A stretch of 64,000 nucleotides of DNA, taken from NCBI RefSeq assembly GCF_021155775.2, contig NC_060235.2, forward strand, positions 34,698,607 through 34,762,606, given 5' to 3'. The position numbers and the translations under genes are program-made. Below are positions 26,997-36,869 of the stretch, one piece after another. The notes beneath the pieces were generated by a model. It was given only the letters and a program-made list of their open reading frames with translations. It searched no databases and was not told the origin of the DNA. The DNA is from Neodiprion pinetum (taxonomy: Eukaryota > Arthropoda > Insecta > Hymenoptera > Diprionidae). Position 1 is the stretch's first letter. Each line of letters begins with the position of its first letter.

Positions 26997-27707
26997 GGCA
27001 AAATTACGTCGGAATAGTGCCAGAAAGAATTTATTCCAGCACTATCCAAGATCGCGAAAATTTTCGTCTAAAAGACAAAGGGGTTAGCCTTACTTATTTT
27101 TTAGGTGAAAAATTTTTGGTCTCAGATTCGATTTGTAAGACCATTTTCTGACCAATTGGACCCCCACGAACTCAGAAAACGCAGCAGAAATTGCGTCGGA
27201 CCAACAGCAGAGAAATGACGAGGAAAAGAGCACTAGCTGAAAAATGGCGAAAACTCGGATACTCGTTTTTTGGCTGTAACTTCTTATCCGTTGCTCGCAG
27301 CGGATTGGGACTGCGCCCAATCGATTCCTGTTGCAAAATTACGTCGGAATGGTGCCAGAAATAATCTATTCCAACACTATCCAAAATCGCGAAAATTTTC
27401 GTCAAGAAGACAAAGGGGTTAGCCTTACTTATTTTTTGGGCGAAAAATTTTTGGTCTTAGATTTGATTTCTATGACCAATTGGACCCCCAGGAACTCAGA
27501 AAACGCAGCGAAAACAGCGTGGGATCAACAGGAAAGAAATCACGAAGGAAAAAGCACCTGCTGAAAAATGTCGAAATCTGAGGTTCTGGTTTTTTGGCTG
27601 TAACTTTTTATCCGCTGCTCGCAGCGTATCGGGACTGCGCTAAATCGATTCGTCTCGCAAAATTGCGTCCGAATAGTGCCAGAAAAAATTTATTCCAGCA
27701 CTTTTCA
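26997..27707. repeat. Satellite-like repeat, period about 325-335 bp, two copies plus a partial
   Basis: The motif AAAATTACGTCGGAATRGTG recurs at about 26,999, 27,334 and, diverged, 27,658. Copies share GGGGTTAGCCTTACTTATTTT, TTGGACCCCCA, and TTTTTTGGCTGTAACTT followed by a CGCTGCTCGCAGCG-like hairpin. It has no counterpart in the right outer arm, so it breaks the symmetry of the complex. Confidence 0.8.
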
Positions 27708-28366
27708 AATATTAATCCTCACGTAATATTTTTGATATGTTCTGATACTGAAAATATTTATTGCTATTTCAGGTACAACTTGAGGTGGTTATCGGTGGTT
27801 GTTCGAGGTGGTTAGCGATTGTTGGAGGTGGTCGGGGGTGGACGAGGAGGAGGACGAACCGAACTGAGTCTCAAAGCCCTGTTGACATAAAAGCAGCTAT
27901 TCGATAGAAATTATAGTTTATAGTTTACACAGCCCATTGCATGATATTTCATTACAAATACATACGTTTCAATGTATTTAGGAATAATTTATCAAATATA
28001 CGATAAAATTGATGCACCGGATCATCGTCGACTTTAACTTTTGAAATGTCCTACCATTTTCGAACACCTCCTACCTCCCCCTGCCACCTCCGACCATCAA
28101 TGGCCACTTTCGACCACCCCCTATCACCTTTTGCCAGCGCCGACCACCTCCTAACATTTCCGAACACCTCCGATCATCCTATTTAGCTATATTACCAGAT
28201 TAGCTATGATATGAAAAGAGAAGAATTATTCATTTCGAAATGGGATTCTATTCGACGCGCGCTCGATGTATTCCATAACATTAGTATTCATAATTATTCC
28301 AACAACTTTTCATTTGCTCTCTCGATCTTGAATTTTCATAGGCATAGAATCGAAACGTTGTTTTAG

Positions 28367-28549
28367 CTGGTCGCAAGTGAAGTATCTGCGTTGGGTGGAG
28401 GAGCAGAATTGTTTTTCGAAAAGTATTCGGATGGAAAAAAATTCAGAGTAACTGTAATACATCACGGATGCGCTAATTTTGAACGAGATGAAATGGATGC
28501 TTCGTATATGAGACGGTATTTAACGCTGCGTAGTGGTTTAAAGACCTAG
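28367..28549 (+). CDS. Exon-like ORF inside the left palindrome arm, unknown product
   Basis: A splice-acceptor-like GTTGTTTTAG ends at 28,366. It is followed by 60 open codons to TAG at 28,547-28,549, without an initiating Met at the start. The peptide has protein-like composition (SALGGGAELFFEKYSDG, FRVTVIHHGCANFE, MDASYMRRYL). I do not recognise it. An identical copy lies inverted in the right arm. It may be the last exon of a gene fragment captured by the element or caught in an inverted duplication. It is too short and lacks a start, so an ordinary ORF search would miss it. Confidence 0.35.
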   Translation: MVASEVSALGGGAELFFEKYSDGKKFRVTVIHHGCANFERDEMDASYMRRYLTLRSGLKT

Positions 28550-28680
28550 AAAGGTGATAGGGAGAGAAAGAACGACGCTTCTTAACACTTCGAGTGTATT
28601 TTAACACACATTTGAAAGATACGAGCGATATTTTTCATCATCCAACTGTCGCAGAACGGCAGCGTTATTAGCCGACCCGT

Positions 28681-29128
28681 TCACTGAAGAATATATCTTC
28701 AATCAACGGCTGACCATCGAAGGGCCTGGCCGCTTGAGTCTGGAATCGGCAGGAGAGATAAAGTGTGTATTTCTTGTATGAAATGTGAAAGCTAAAATCA
28801 TTATACATCATATCATATCATCATACCTCATACATCATACATCATACATCGTACATCATACATCATCATACATAGTATCAAAGTTCGAAATCATAGTTTG
28901 GATGTCGGACGTTCAGAAAGTGACGTCACCAATTCAAAATCAGCTAGCCGAATTCCTCAGTCTGGAAACAACCGCGCAGTAGAGCGGACGGATGAGAGTT
29001 GCGCTCCGCAAATTTCGAGTACCGGGTTCTCAACCTCCCGGATCCCGCGCTTCGGGTCCGCTACGTATTTCGAGTACCGGGTTCTCAACCTCCCGGATCC
29101 CGCGCTTCGGGTCCGCTACGCGGTGAAA
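28681..29128 (+). repeat. Inner left terminal repeat
   Basis: It begins TCACTGAAGAATATATCTTC and runs through ACCATCGAAGGGCCTGG, the CATCATAC microsatellite (about 28,800-28,870) and the CGCGCAGTAGAG block. It ends in a short tandem duplication of about 54 bp (two copies of TTTCGAGTACCGGGTTCTCA) that leads into the 115-bp array. It is the inverse of 34,176-34,627. Confidence 0.8.
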
Positions 29129-31180
29129 CTCGACTTCCAAGATAAGCGCTCCGTGGTTCCTGGTTCACGTTTACAATAAATTATTTCAATTCCTTTTTCG
29201 CGCAACCCCAAATTCGGTAGCTGTCAGTCCGCTAATAAAATTTCTCGACTTCCAGGATAAGCGCTCCGTGGTTCCTGGTTCACGTTTACAACAAATTATT
29301 TCAATTCGTTTTTCGCGCAACCCCAAATTCGGTAGCTGTCAGTCCGCTAATAAAATTTCTCGACTTCCAGGATAAGCGCTCCGTGGTTCTTGGTTCACGT
29401 TTACAACAAATTATTTCAATTCGTTTTTCGCGCAACCCCAAATTCGGTAGTTGTCAGTCCGCTAATAAAATTTCTCGACTTCCAGGATAAGCGCTCCGTG
29501 GTTCCTGGTTCACGTTTACAACAAATTATTTCAATTCGTTTTTCGCGCAACCCCAAATTCGGTAGCTGTCAGTCCGCTAATAAAATTTCTCGACTTCCAG
29601 GATAAGCGCTCCGTGGTTCCTGGTTCACGTTTACAACAAATTATTTCAATTCGTTTTTCGCGCAACCCCAAATTCGGTAGCTGTCAGTCCGCTAATAAAA
29701 TTTCTCGACTTCCAGGATAAGCGCTCCGTGGTTCTTGGTTCACGTTTACAACAAATTATTTCAATTCGTTTTTCGCGCAACCCCAAATTCGGTAGCTGTC
29801 AGTCCGCTAATAAAATTTCTCGACTTCCAGGATAAGCGCTCCGTGGTTCCTGGTTCACGTTTACAACAAATTATTTCAATTCGTTTTTCGCGCAACCCCA
29901 AATTCGGTAGCTGTCAGTCCGCTAATAAAATTTCTCGACTTCCAGGATAAGCGCTCCGTGGTTCCTGGTTCACGTTTACAACAAATTATTTCAATTCGTT
30001 TTTCGCGCAACCCCAAATTCGGTAGCTGTCAGTCCGCTAATAAAATTTCTCGACTTCCAGGATAAGCGCTCCGTGGTTCCTGGTTCACGTTTACAACAAA
30101 TTATTTCAATTCGTTTTTCGCGCAACCCCAAATTCGGTAGCTGTCAGTCCGCTAATAAAATTTCTCGACTTCCAGGATAAGCGCTCCGTGGTTCCTGGTT
30201 CACGTTTACAACAAATTATTTCAATTCGTTTTTCGCGCAACCCCAAATTCGGTAGCTGTCAGTCCGCTAATAAAATTTCTCGACTTCCAGGATAAGCGCT
30301 CCGTGGTTCCTGGTTCACGTTTACAACAAATTATTTCAATTCGTTTTTCGCGCAACCCCAAATTCGGTAGCTGTCAGTCCGCTAATAAAATTTCTCGACT
30401 TCCAGGATAAGCGCTCCGTGGTTCCTGGTTCACGTTTACAACAAATTATTTCAATTCGTTTTTCGCGCAACCCCAAATTCGGTAGCTGTCAGTCCGCTAA
30501 TAAAATTTCTCGACTTCCAGGATAAGCGCTCCGTGGTTCCTGGTTCACGTTTACAACAAATTATTTCAATTCGTTTTTCGCGCAACCCCAAATTCGGTAG
30601 CTGTCAGTCCGCTAATAAAATTTCTCGACTTCCAGGATAAGCGCTCCGTGGTTCCTGGTTCACGTTTACAACAAATTATTTCAATTCGTTTTTCGCGCAA
30701 CCCCAAATTCGGTAGCTGTCAGTCCGCTAATAAAATTTCTCGACTTCCAGGATAAGCGCTCCGTGGTTCCTGGTTCACGTTTACAACAAATTATTTCAAT
30801 TCGTTTTTCGCGCAACCCCAAATTCGGTAGCTGTCAGTCCGCTAATAAAATTTCTCGACTTCCAGGATAAGCGCTCCGTGGTTCCTGGTTCACGTTTACA
30901 ACAAATTATTTCAATTCGTTTTTCGCGCAACCCCAAATTCGGTAGCTGTCAGTCCGCTAATAAAATTTCTCGACTTCCAGGATAAGCGCTCCGTGGTTCT
31001 TGGTTCACGTTTACAATAAATTATTTCAATTCCTTTTTCGCGCAACCCCAAATTCGGTAGCTGTCAGTCCGCTAATAAAATTTCTCGACTTCCAGGATAA
31101 GCGCTCCGTGGTTCCTGGTTCACGTTTACAATAAATTATTTCAATTCATTTTTCGTGCAAGCACATATTTAGTAGCTATG
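29129..31180. repeat. 115-bp tandem array, left (about 18 copies)
   Basis: Copies are nearly identical. Each unit has a core (TCGACTTCCAGGATAAGCGC then TCCGTGGTTCCTGG) shared with the 60-bp arrays, joined to a segment with ACAACAAATTATTTCAATTC, TTTTTCGCGCAACC and TAGCTGTCAGTCCGCTAATA. CCAGGA and TCCTGG, 15 bases apart, can pair in nearly every unit; a few copies carry TTCTTGG and lose one pair. End units are the most diverged, as expected for arrays homogenised by unequal exchange. Confidence 0.95.
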
Positions 31181-31789
31181 AATAATCTTATACAATTTAT
31201 TATATTATGAATTAATTAATTAATATTCTTATAATATTTGATGGCAATTGTAATTATATTTCATCTGAAATACTACAAACTTGTCACCTTTACAATAAAT
31301 TATTTCAATTCATTTTTCGTGCAAGCACAAATTCAGTTGCTACGAATAAGCTTATACAATTTATTATATTATTAATTAATTATTTAATCAATTAATCAAT
31401 TATATTAATCCTTACACAATATTTTCGCTGTATTCTTATACTGAAAATATTTATTACTATTCAAGGTATAACCTGGGGTGGTTGAAGGTGGTCGGAGGTG
31501 GACGAGGAGGAGGACGAGGAGGACGAGGATTTGTGCTGGGTGAGTAAAACACTTTTATAATATTTGATGGCAACTGTAATTATATTTCATCTGAAATATT
31601 ACAAACTTGTCACGTTTACAATAAATTATTTCAATTCATTTTTCGTGCAAGCACATATTCAGCAGCTATGAATAATCTTGTACAATTTATTATATTATTA
31701 ATTAATTGATTAATTACATCAATCCTTACACAATATTTTTGATGTATTCCTATACTAAAAATATTCATTACTATTCCAGGTATTACCCG
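31181..31789. repeat. AT-rich spacer units, left of centre
   Basis: Two tandem copies of a unit of about 310 bp holding ATAATATTTGATGGCAA, TTTACAATAAATTATTTCAA, ATTAATTAATT-type DNA, a TTACACAATATTTT motif and a GAGGTGGACGAGGAGGAGGA purine end. Its middle resembles the non-core part of the 115-bp unit, so the 115-mer probably arose by joining this spacer to the 60-mer core (inference). Confidence 0.75.
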
Positions 31790-32160
31790 AGGTGGTCGGA
31801 GGTGGACGAGGAGGAGGACGAGCTGGACGAGGAAGAGGACCAGGTGGACGAGGAGGAGGACGAGGTGGACGAGGAGGAGGCGGGGTGGGTCGTGGGAGAG
31901 GACCTCTCCTCTCCTCAGAGGTGGGGAGGGGGAGGGGCAGGGAAGTGGGAGAGGCGGGCGGGGAGGGGGAAGGGACGGGAAGGGAAGGGAAGGGAAGGGA
32001 AGGGATGGGGAGGGGGTGGGGGTGGGGAGGGAAGGGAAAGGAAGGGAAGGGGGGAGGGGGGGGGAGGGAGGGAGGGCGGGAGGGAGGGAGGGCGGGAGGG
32101 TGGGAGGGAGGGAGGCAGAAGGAAGGGCCGGGCGGGCGGGTGGGCGTGTGGGGGACTTGC
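31790..32160 (+). repeat. Central G-rich purine tract
   Basis: About 370 bp of GA-rich DNA, starting with GGACGAGGAGG-type repeats and becoming GGGAGGGAGGGCGGGAGGG near 32,060-32,120. Many runs of three or more G lie close together on the plus strand, so G-quadruplex formation is likely by motif. Frames through it give Gly/Arg- or Pro-rich strings from composition only. Confidence 0.9.
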
Positions 32161-32174
32161 ACTGACATCCGTCG

Positions 32175-32520
32175 TCCACTCCCTCCTTCCTTCCCTCCTT
32201 CCCTCCCTCCCTCCCTCCCTCCCTCCCACCCTCCCTCCCTCGCTCCCGCCCGCCCGTCCGCCCGCCCTCCCTCCCTCCCTCCCCCTCCCCGCCCCCTCCC
32301 CTCCCCGCCCCTTGCCTTCCCCCTGCCCGCCCACCTCTCCCCCTTCCCTGCCCCTCCCCCTCCCCTCCTCTGAGGAGAGGAGAGGTCCTCTCCCACGACC
32401 CACCCCGCCTCCTCCTCGTCCACCTCGTCCTCCTCCTCGTCCACCTCGTCCTCCTCCTCGTCCACCTGGTCCTCCTCCTCGTCCAGCTCGTCCTCCTCCT
32501 CGTCCACCTCCGACCACCTC
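32175..32520 (+). repeat. Central C-rich pyrimidine tract
   Basis: The inverted counterpart of the G-rich tract, with CCCTCCCTCCCTCC runs. It gives a G-rich strand on the minus side. The two are separated by about 15-25 bp around 32,150-32,175, flanked by GTGG and CCAC, which is the palindrome centre. Confidence 0.9.
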
Positions 32521-32776
32521 GGGTAATACCTGGAATAGTAATGAATATTTTTAGTTTAGGAACACATCAAAAATATTGTGTAAGGATTAATGTAATTAAT
32601 CAATTAATTAATAATATAATAAATTGTACAATATTATTCATAGCTACTGAATATGTGATTGCACGAAAAATGAATTGAAATAATTTATTGTAAACGTGAC
32701 AAGTTTGTAATATTTCAGATGAAATATAATTACAATTGCCATCAAATATTATAAAAGTGTTTTACTCACCCAGCAA

Positions 32777-34175
32777 CCTTATCCTGGAAGTCGAGAAATT
32801 GTATTAGCGGACTGACAGCTACCGAATTTGGGGTTGCGCGAAAAACGAATTGAAATAATTTGTTGTAAACGTGAACCAGGAACCACGGAGCGCTTATGCT
32901 GGAAGTCGAGAAATTTTATTAGCGGACTGACAGCTACCAAATTTGGGGTTGCGCGAAAAACGAATTGAAATAATTTGTTGTAAACGTGAACCAGGAACCA
33001 CGGAGCGCTTATCCTGGAAGTCGAGAAATTTTATTAGCGGACTGACAGCTACCGAATTTGGGGTTGCGCGAAAAACGAATTGAAATAATTTGTTGTAAAC
33101 GTGAACCAGGAACCACGGAGCGCTTATCCTGGAAGTCGAGAAATTTTATTAGCGGACTGACAGCTACCGAATTTGGGGTTGCGCGAAAAACGAATTGAAA
33201 TAATTTGTTGTAAACGTGAACCAGGAACCACGGAGCGCTTATCCTGGAAGTCGAGAAATTTTATTAGCGGACTGACAGCTACCGAATTTGGGGTTGCGCG
33301 AAAAACGAATTGAAATAATTTGTTGTAAACGTGAACCAGGAACCACGGAGCGCTTATCCTGGAAGTCGAGAAATTTTATTAGCGGACTGACAGCTACCGA
33401 ATTTGGGGTTGCGCGAAAAACGAATTGAAATAATTTGTTGTAAACGTGAACCAGGAACCACGGAGCGCTTATCCTGGAAGTCGAGAAATTTTATTAGCGG
33501 ACTGACAGCTACCGAATTTGGGGTTGCGCGAAAAACGAATTGAAATAATTTGTTGTAAACGTGAACCAGGAACCACGGAGCGCTTATCCTGGAAGTCGAG
33601 AAATTTTATTAGCGGACTGACAGCTACCGAATTTGGGGTTGCGCGAAAAACGAATTGAAATAATTTGTTGTAAACGTGAACCAGGAACCACGGAGCGCTT
33701 ATCCTGGAAGTCGAGAAATTTTATTAGCGGACTGACAGCTACCGAATTTGGGGTTGCGCGAAAAACGAATTGAAATAATTTGTTGTAAACGTGAACCAGG
33801 AACCACGGAGCGCTTATCCTGGAAGTCGAGAAATTTTATTAGCGGACTGACAGCTACCGAATTTGGGGTTGCGCGAAAAACGAATTGAAATAATTTGTTG
33901 TAAACGTGAACCAGGAACCACGGAGCGCTTATCCTGGAAGTCGAGAAATTTTATTAGCGGACTGACAACTACCGAATTTGGGGTTGCGCGAAAAACGAAT
34001 TGAAATAATTTGTTGTAAACGTGAACCAAGAACCACGGAGCGCTTATCCTGGAAGTCGAGAAATTTTATTAGCGGACTGACAGCTACCGAATTTGGGGTT
34101 GCGCGAAAAAGGAATTGAAATAATTTATTGTAAACGTGAACCAGGAACCACGGAGCGCTTATCTTGGAAGTCGAG
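32777..34175. repeat. 115-bp tandem array, right (about 12 copies)
   Basis: Same unit as the left array on the opposite strand. The unit nearest the centre is variant (CTTATGCTGG, CAGCTACCAAATTT) and the outermost has CTTATCTTGG, matching the outermost left unit. That match shows the arrays descend from one inverted ancestor. Confidence 0.95.
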
Positions 34176-34627
34176 TTTCACCGCGTAGCGGACCCGAAGC
34201 GCGGGATCCGGGAGGTTGAGAACCCGGTACTCGAAATACGTAGCGGACCCGAAGCGCGGGATCCGGGAGGTTGAGAACCCGGTACTCGAAATTTGCGGAG
34301 CGCAACTCTCATCCGTCCGCTCTACTGCGCGGTTGTTTCCAGACTGAGGAATTCGGCTAGCTGATTTTGAATTGGTGACGTCACTTTCTGAACGTCCGAC
34401 ATCCAAACTATGATTTCGAACTTTGATACTATGTAAGTATGATGATGTATGATGTACGATGTATGATGTATGATGTATGAGGTATGATGATATGATATGA
34501 TGTATAATGATTTTAGCTTTCACATTTCATACAAGAAATACACACTTTATCTCTCCTGCCGATTCCAGACTCAAGCGGCCAGGCCCTTCGATGGTCAGCC
34601 GTTGATTGAAGATATATTCTTCAGTGA
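34176..34627 (-). repeat. Inner right terminal repeat
   Basis: Inverse of 28,681-29,128, including the duplicated segment of about 54 bp and the microsatellite (about 34,435-34,505). It ends at TTCAGTGA (34,620-34,627). Confidence 0.8.
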
Positions 34628-34758
34628 ACGGGTCGGCTAATAACGCTGCCGTTCTGCGACAGTTGGATGATGAAAAATATCGCTCGTATCTTTCAAATGT
34701 GTGTTAAAATACACTCGAAGTGTTAAGAAGCGTCGTTCTTTCTCTCCCTATCACCTTT

Positions 34759-34941
34759 CTAGGTCTTTAAACCACTACGCAGCGTTAAATACCGTCTCAT
34801 ATACGAAGCATCCATTTCATCTCGTTCAAAATTAGCGCATCCGTGATGTATTACAGTTACTCTGAATTTTTTTCCATCCGAATACTTTTCGAAAAACAAT
34901 TCTGCTCCTCCACCCAACGCAGATACTTCACTTGCGACCAG
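34759..34941 (-). CDS. Inverted copy of the exon-like ORF, unknown product
   Basis: Identical by eye to the ORF at 28,367-28,549, with the same acceptor-like TTGTTTTAG before it and TAG at 34,759-34,761. Two intact copies in opposite arms mean either very recent duplication or gene conversion. On the plus strand of this arm, about 34,620-34,690 also reads as a short protein-like frame (VLRQLDDEKYRSYLSN), which I cannot place. Confidence 0.35.
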   Translation of the reverse strand: MVASEVSALGGGAELFFEKYSDGKKFRVTVIHHGCANFERDEMDASYMRRYLTLRSGLKT

Positions 34942-35605
34942 CTAAAACAACGTTTCGATTCTATGCCTATGAAAATTCAAGATCGAGAGAGCAAATGAAA
35001 AGTTGTTGGAATAATTATGAATACTAATGTTATGGAATACATCGAGCGCGCGTCGAATAGAATCCCATTTCGAAATGAATAATTCTTCTCTTTTCATATC
35101 ATAGCTAATCTGGTAATATAGCTAAATAGGATGATCGGAGGTGTTCGGAAATGTTAGGAGGTGGTCGGCGCTGGCAAAAGGTGATAGGGGGTGGTCGAAA
35201 GTGGCCATTGATGGTCGGAGGTGGCAGGGGGAGGTAGGAGGTGTTCGAAAATGGTAGGACATTTCAAAAGTTAAAGTCGACGATGATCCGGTGCATCAAT
35301 TTTATCGTATATTTGATAAATTATTCCTAAATACATTGAAACGTATGTATTTGTAATGAAATATCATGCAATGGGCTGTGTAAACTATAAACTATAATTT
35401 CTATCGAATAGCTGCTTTTATGTCAACAGGGCTTTGAGACTCAGTTCGGTTCGTCCTCCTCCTCGTCCACCCCCGACCACCTCCAACAATCGCTAACCAC
35501 CTCGAACAACCACCGATAACCACCTCAAGTTGTACCTGAAATAGCAATAAATATTTTCAGTATCAGAACATATCAAAAATATTGTGTAAGGATTAATATA
35601 ATTTT

Positions 35606-36340
35606 TTTATTGACACGTTATACCAAGAAGATTGAGAAAATTATAAAAAATGAAAGAAATTTTGTTAGCGCATTGATAGCTACTGAATTTAGGCCTGCGC
35701 GAATAACGACCTAAAATAATTCATTAAAAACATGACAAGTGTCAAAATTTTTAGATAAAATATAAATACAATTGCCATTAAATGTTATAAAAGTGTTTTT
35801 TTCACTGTGCAGAAATCCTCGTCCTCCTCGTCCACCTTGTTCTCCTCGTCCTCCTTGTCTTGCTCCTCCTCGTCTACCTCGATCAGCCGCAACCACCCCT
35901 AACCACGTCCGACCACCTCCAACCACCGCCAACCACCTCCAACAACCACCGTTAACCACGTTGGGTTATACCACGAATACTAATAAATATTTTCAGTATT
36001 AGAACACATCAAAAATATTGTGTAAGGATTAATATAATTTTTTTATTGATACACTATGCCAACAATATTATGAGAAAGTTATAAAAAATTATAGAAACTA
36101 TATTAGCGCATTGACATCTACTGAACTTGGGCTTGCGCGAAAAATGAATTGAAATAATTTATTGTGAAGATGACAAGTTTACGAAATTTTAGATGAAATA
36201 TAATTACAATTGCCATTAAATATTATAAAAATATTATACTTACCGTGCACAAATCCAACGACCGCAAACCAGCTTAAATCACCTCCTTCTTGTTGTTCTC
36301 CCCGTCTTGCTCAACCTCCTCGTCCTCCTCATCCTCTCCC
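35606..36340. repeat. AT-rich spacer units with GGACGAGG-type borders, right outer arm
   Basis: Together with 35,450-35,605 it forms two tandem copies of a unit of about 435 bp. The motif AACAYATCAAAAATATTGTG recurs near 35,565 and 36,003, with TGCCATTAAATRTTATAAAA and a CCTCGTCCTCC pyrimidine block in each. These are diverged relatives of the spacer units beside the palindrome centre. Confidence 0.7.
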
Positions 36341-36869
36341 TGAAGTCGAGTTACACCGGCTAACGGACCTGGAGCGCATGAACCACGGAGCGCCCGTCCT
36401 GGATGTCAAGTTTCACCAGGTAGTTGACCTTGAGCACAGAAACTACGGAGCGCGTGTCCCTGAAGTCGAGTTTCACCAGGTAGCGGACCTGGAGCACAGG
36501 GACCACGGAGCACTTGTCCCGGAAGTCGAGTTTCACCAGGTAGCGGACCTCGAGCGCAGAAACTACGGAGCGCTCATCCTGGAAGTCTAGTTTCACCAGG
36601 TAGCCGACCTGGAGTGCAGAAATTACGGAGCGCGTGTCCTGGAACTCGAGTAGCATCAGAAAGTGGACCCGGAGCGCAGGAACCACGGAGCGCTTGTCCC
36701 GGAAGTCGAGTTTCACCAGGTAGCGGACCTCGAGCGCAGAAACTACGGAGCGCTTATCCTGGAAGTCTAATTTCACCAGGTAGCCGACCTGGAGTGCAGA
36801 AATTACGGAGCGCGTGTCCTGGAACTCGAGTAGCACCAGAAAGTGGACCCGGAACGTAGGATCCAGGAG
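36341..36869. repeat. 60-bp tandem array with 180-bp higher-order repeat, right outer arm
   Basis: About 8.5 units with an exact 60-bp period, inverse in orientation to 26,290-26,970. The units at 36,541-36,660 recur almost unchanged at 36,721-36,840, a 180-bp offset, and the unit between them differs. This is a small higher-order repeat, showing that three units amplified together. Open frames on both strands with 20-residue repeats result from the period being divisible by three. Confidence 0.9.

Larger units (their letters stand above)
27708..32160 (+). repeat. Left arm of the central palindrome (4.4 kb)
   Basis: Reverse complement of 32,175-35,605. In order it holds GGTGGT-rich spacer DNA, a stretch of about 500 bp with a copied exon-like ORF, an inner terminal repeat from 28,681, the 115-bp array, two AT-rich spacer units and the G-rich tract. 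By eye, outside the arrays and spacers, the arms are almost identical. Confidence 0.85.
32175..35605 (-). repeat. Right arm of the central palindrome (3.4 kb)
   Basis: Mirror of 27,708-32,160 but about 1 kb shorter, because it has one spacer unit rather than two and about 12 rather than 18 copies of the 115-mer. A small indel in the microsatellite (an extra TTAC near 34,434) shows the arms are not exact copies. Confidence 0.85.

Noticed and set aside
29129..31180. CRISPR-like array
   Set aside because: The 115-bp units are repeated in full with no unique spacers, in eukaryotic DNA beside intron-bearing genes.
31631..32554. Long ORFs of 180-280 codons on both strands, Gly/Arg-rich or Pro-rich
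   Set aside because: They come from the purine/pyrimidine tracts at the palindrome centre. Every frame is open because of base composition, and the two strands mirror each other.
29390..34029. Repeated 71-codon ORFs in the 115-bp arrays
   Set aside because: They depend on a non-ATG start in the TTCTTGG variants and read through array units in shifting frames.
36210..36859. ORFs of 126 and 158 codons with 20-residue repeats in the right 60-bp array
   Set aside because: Same cause as the left array; repeats on both strands, not a protein.
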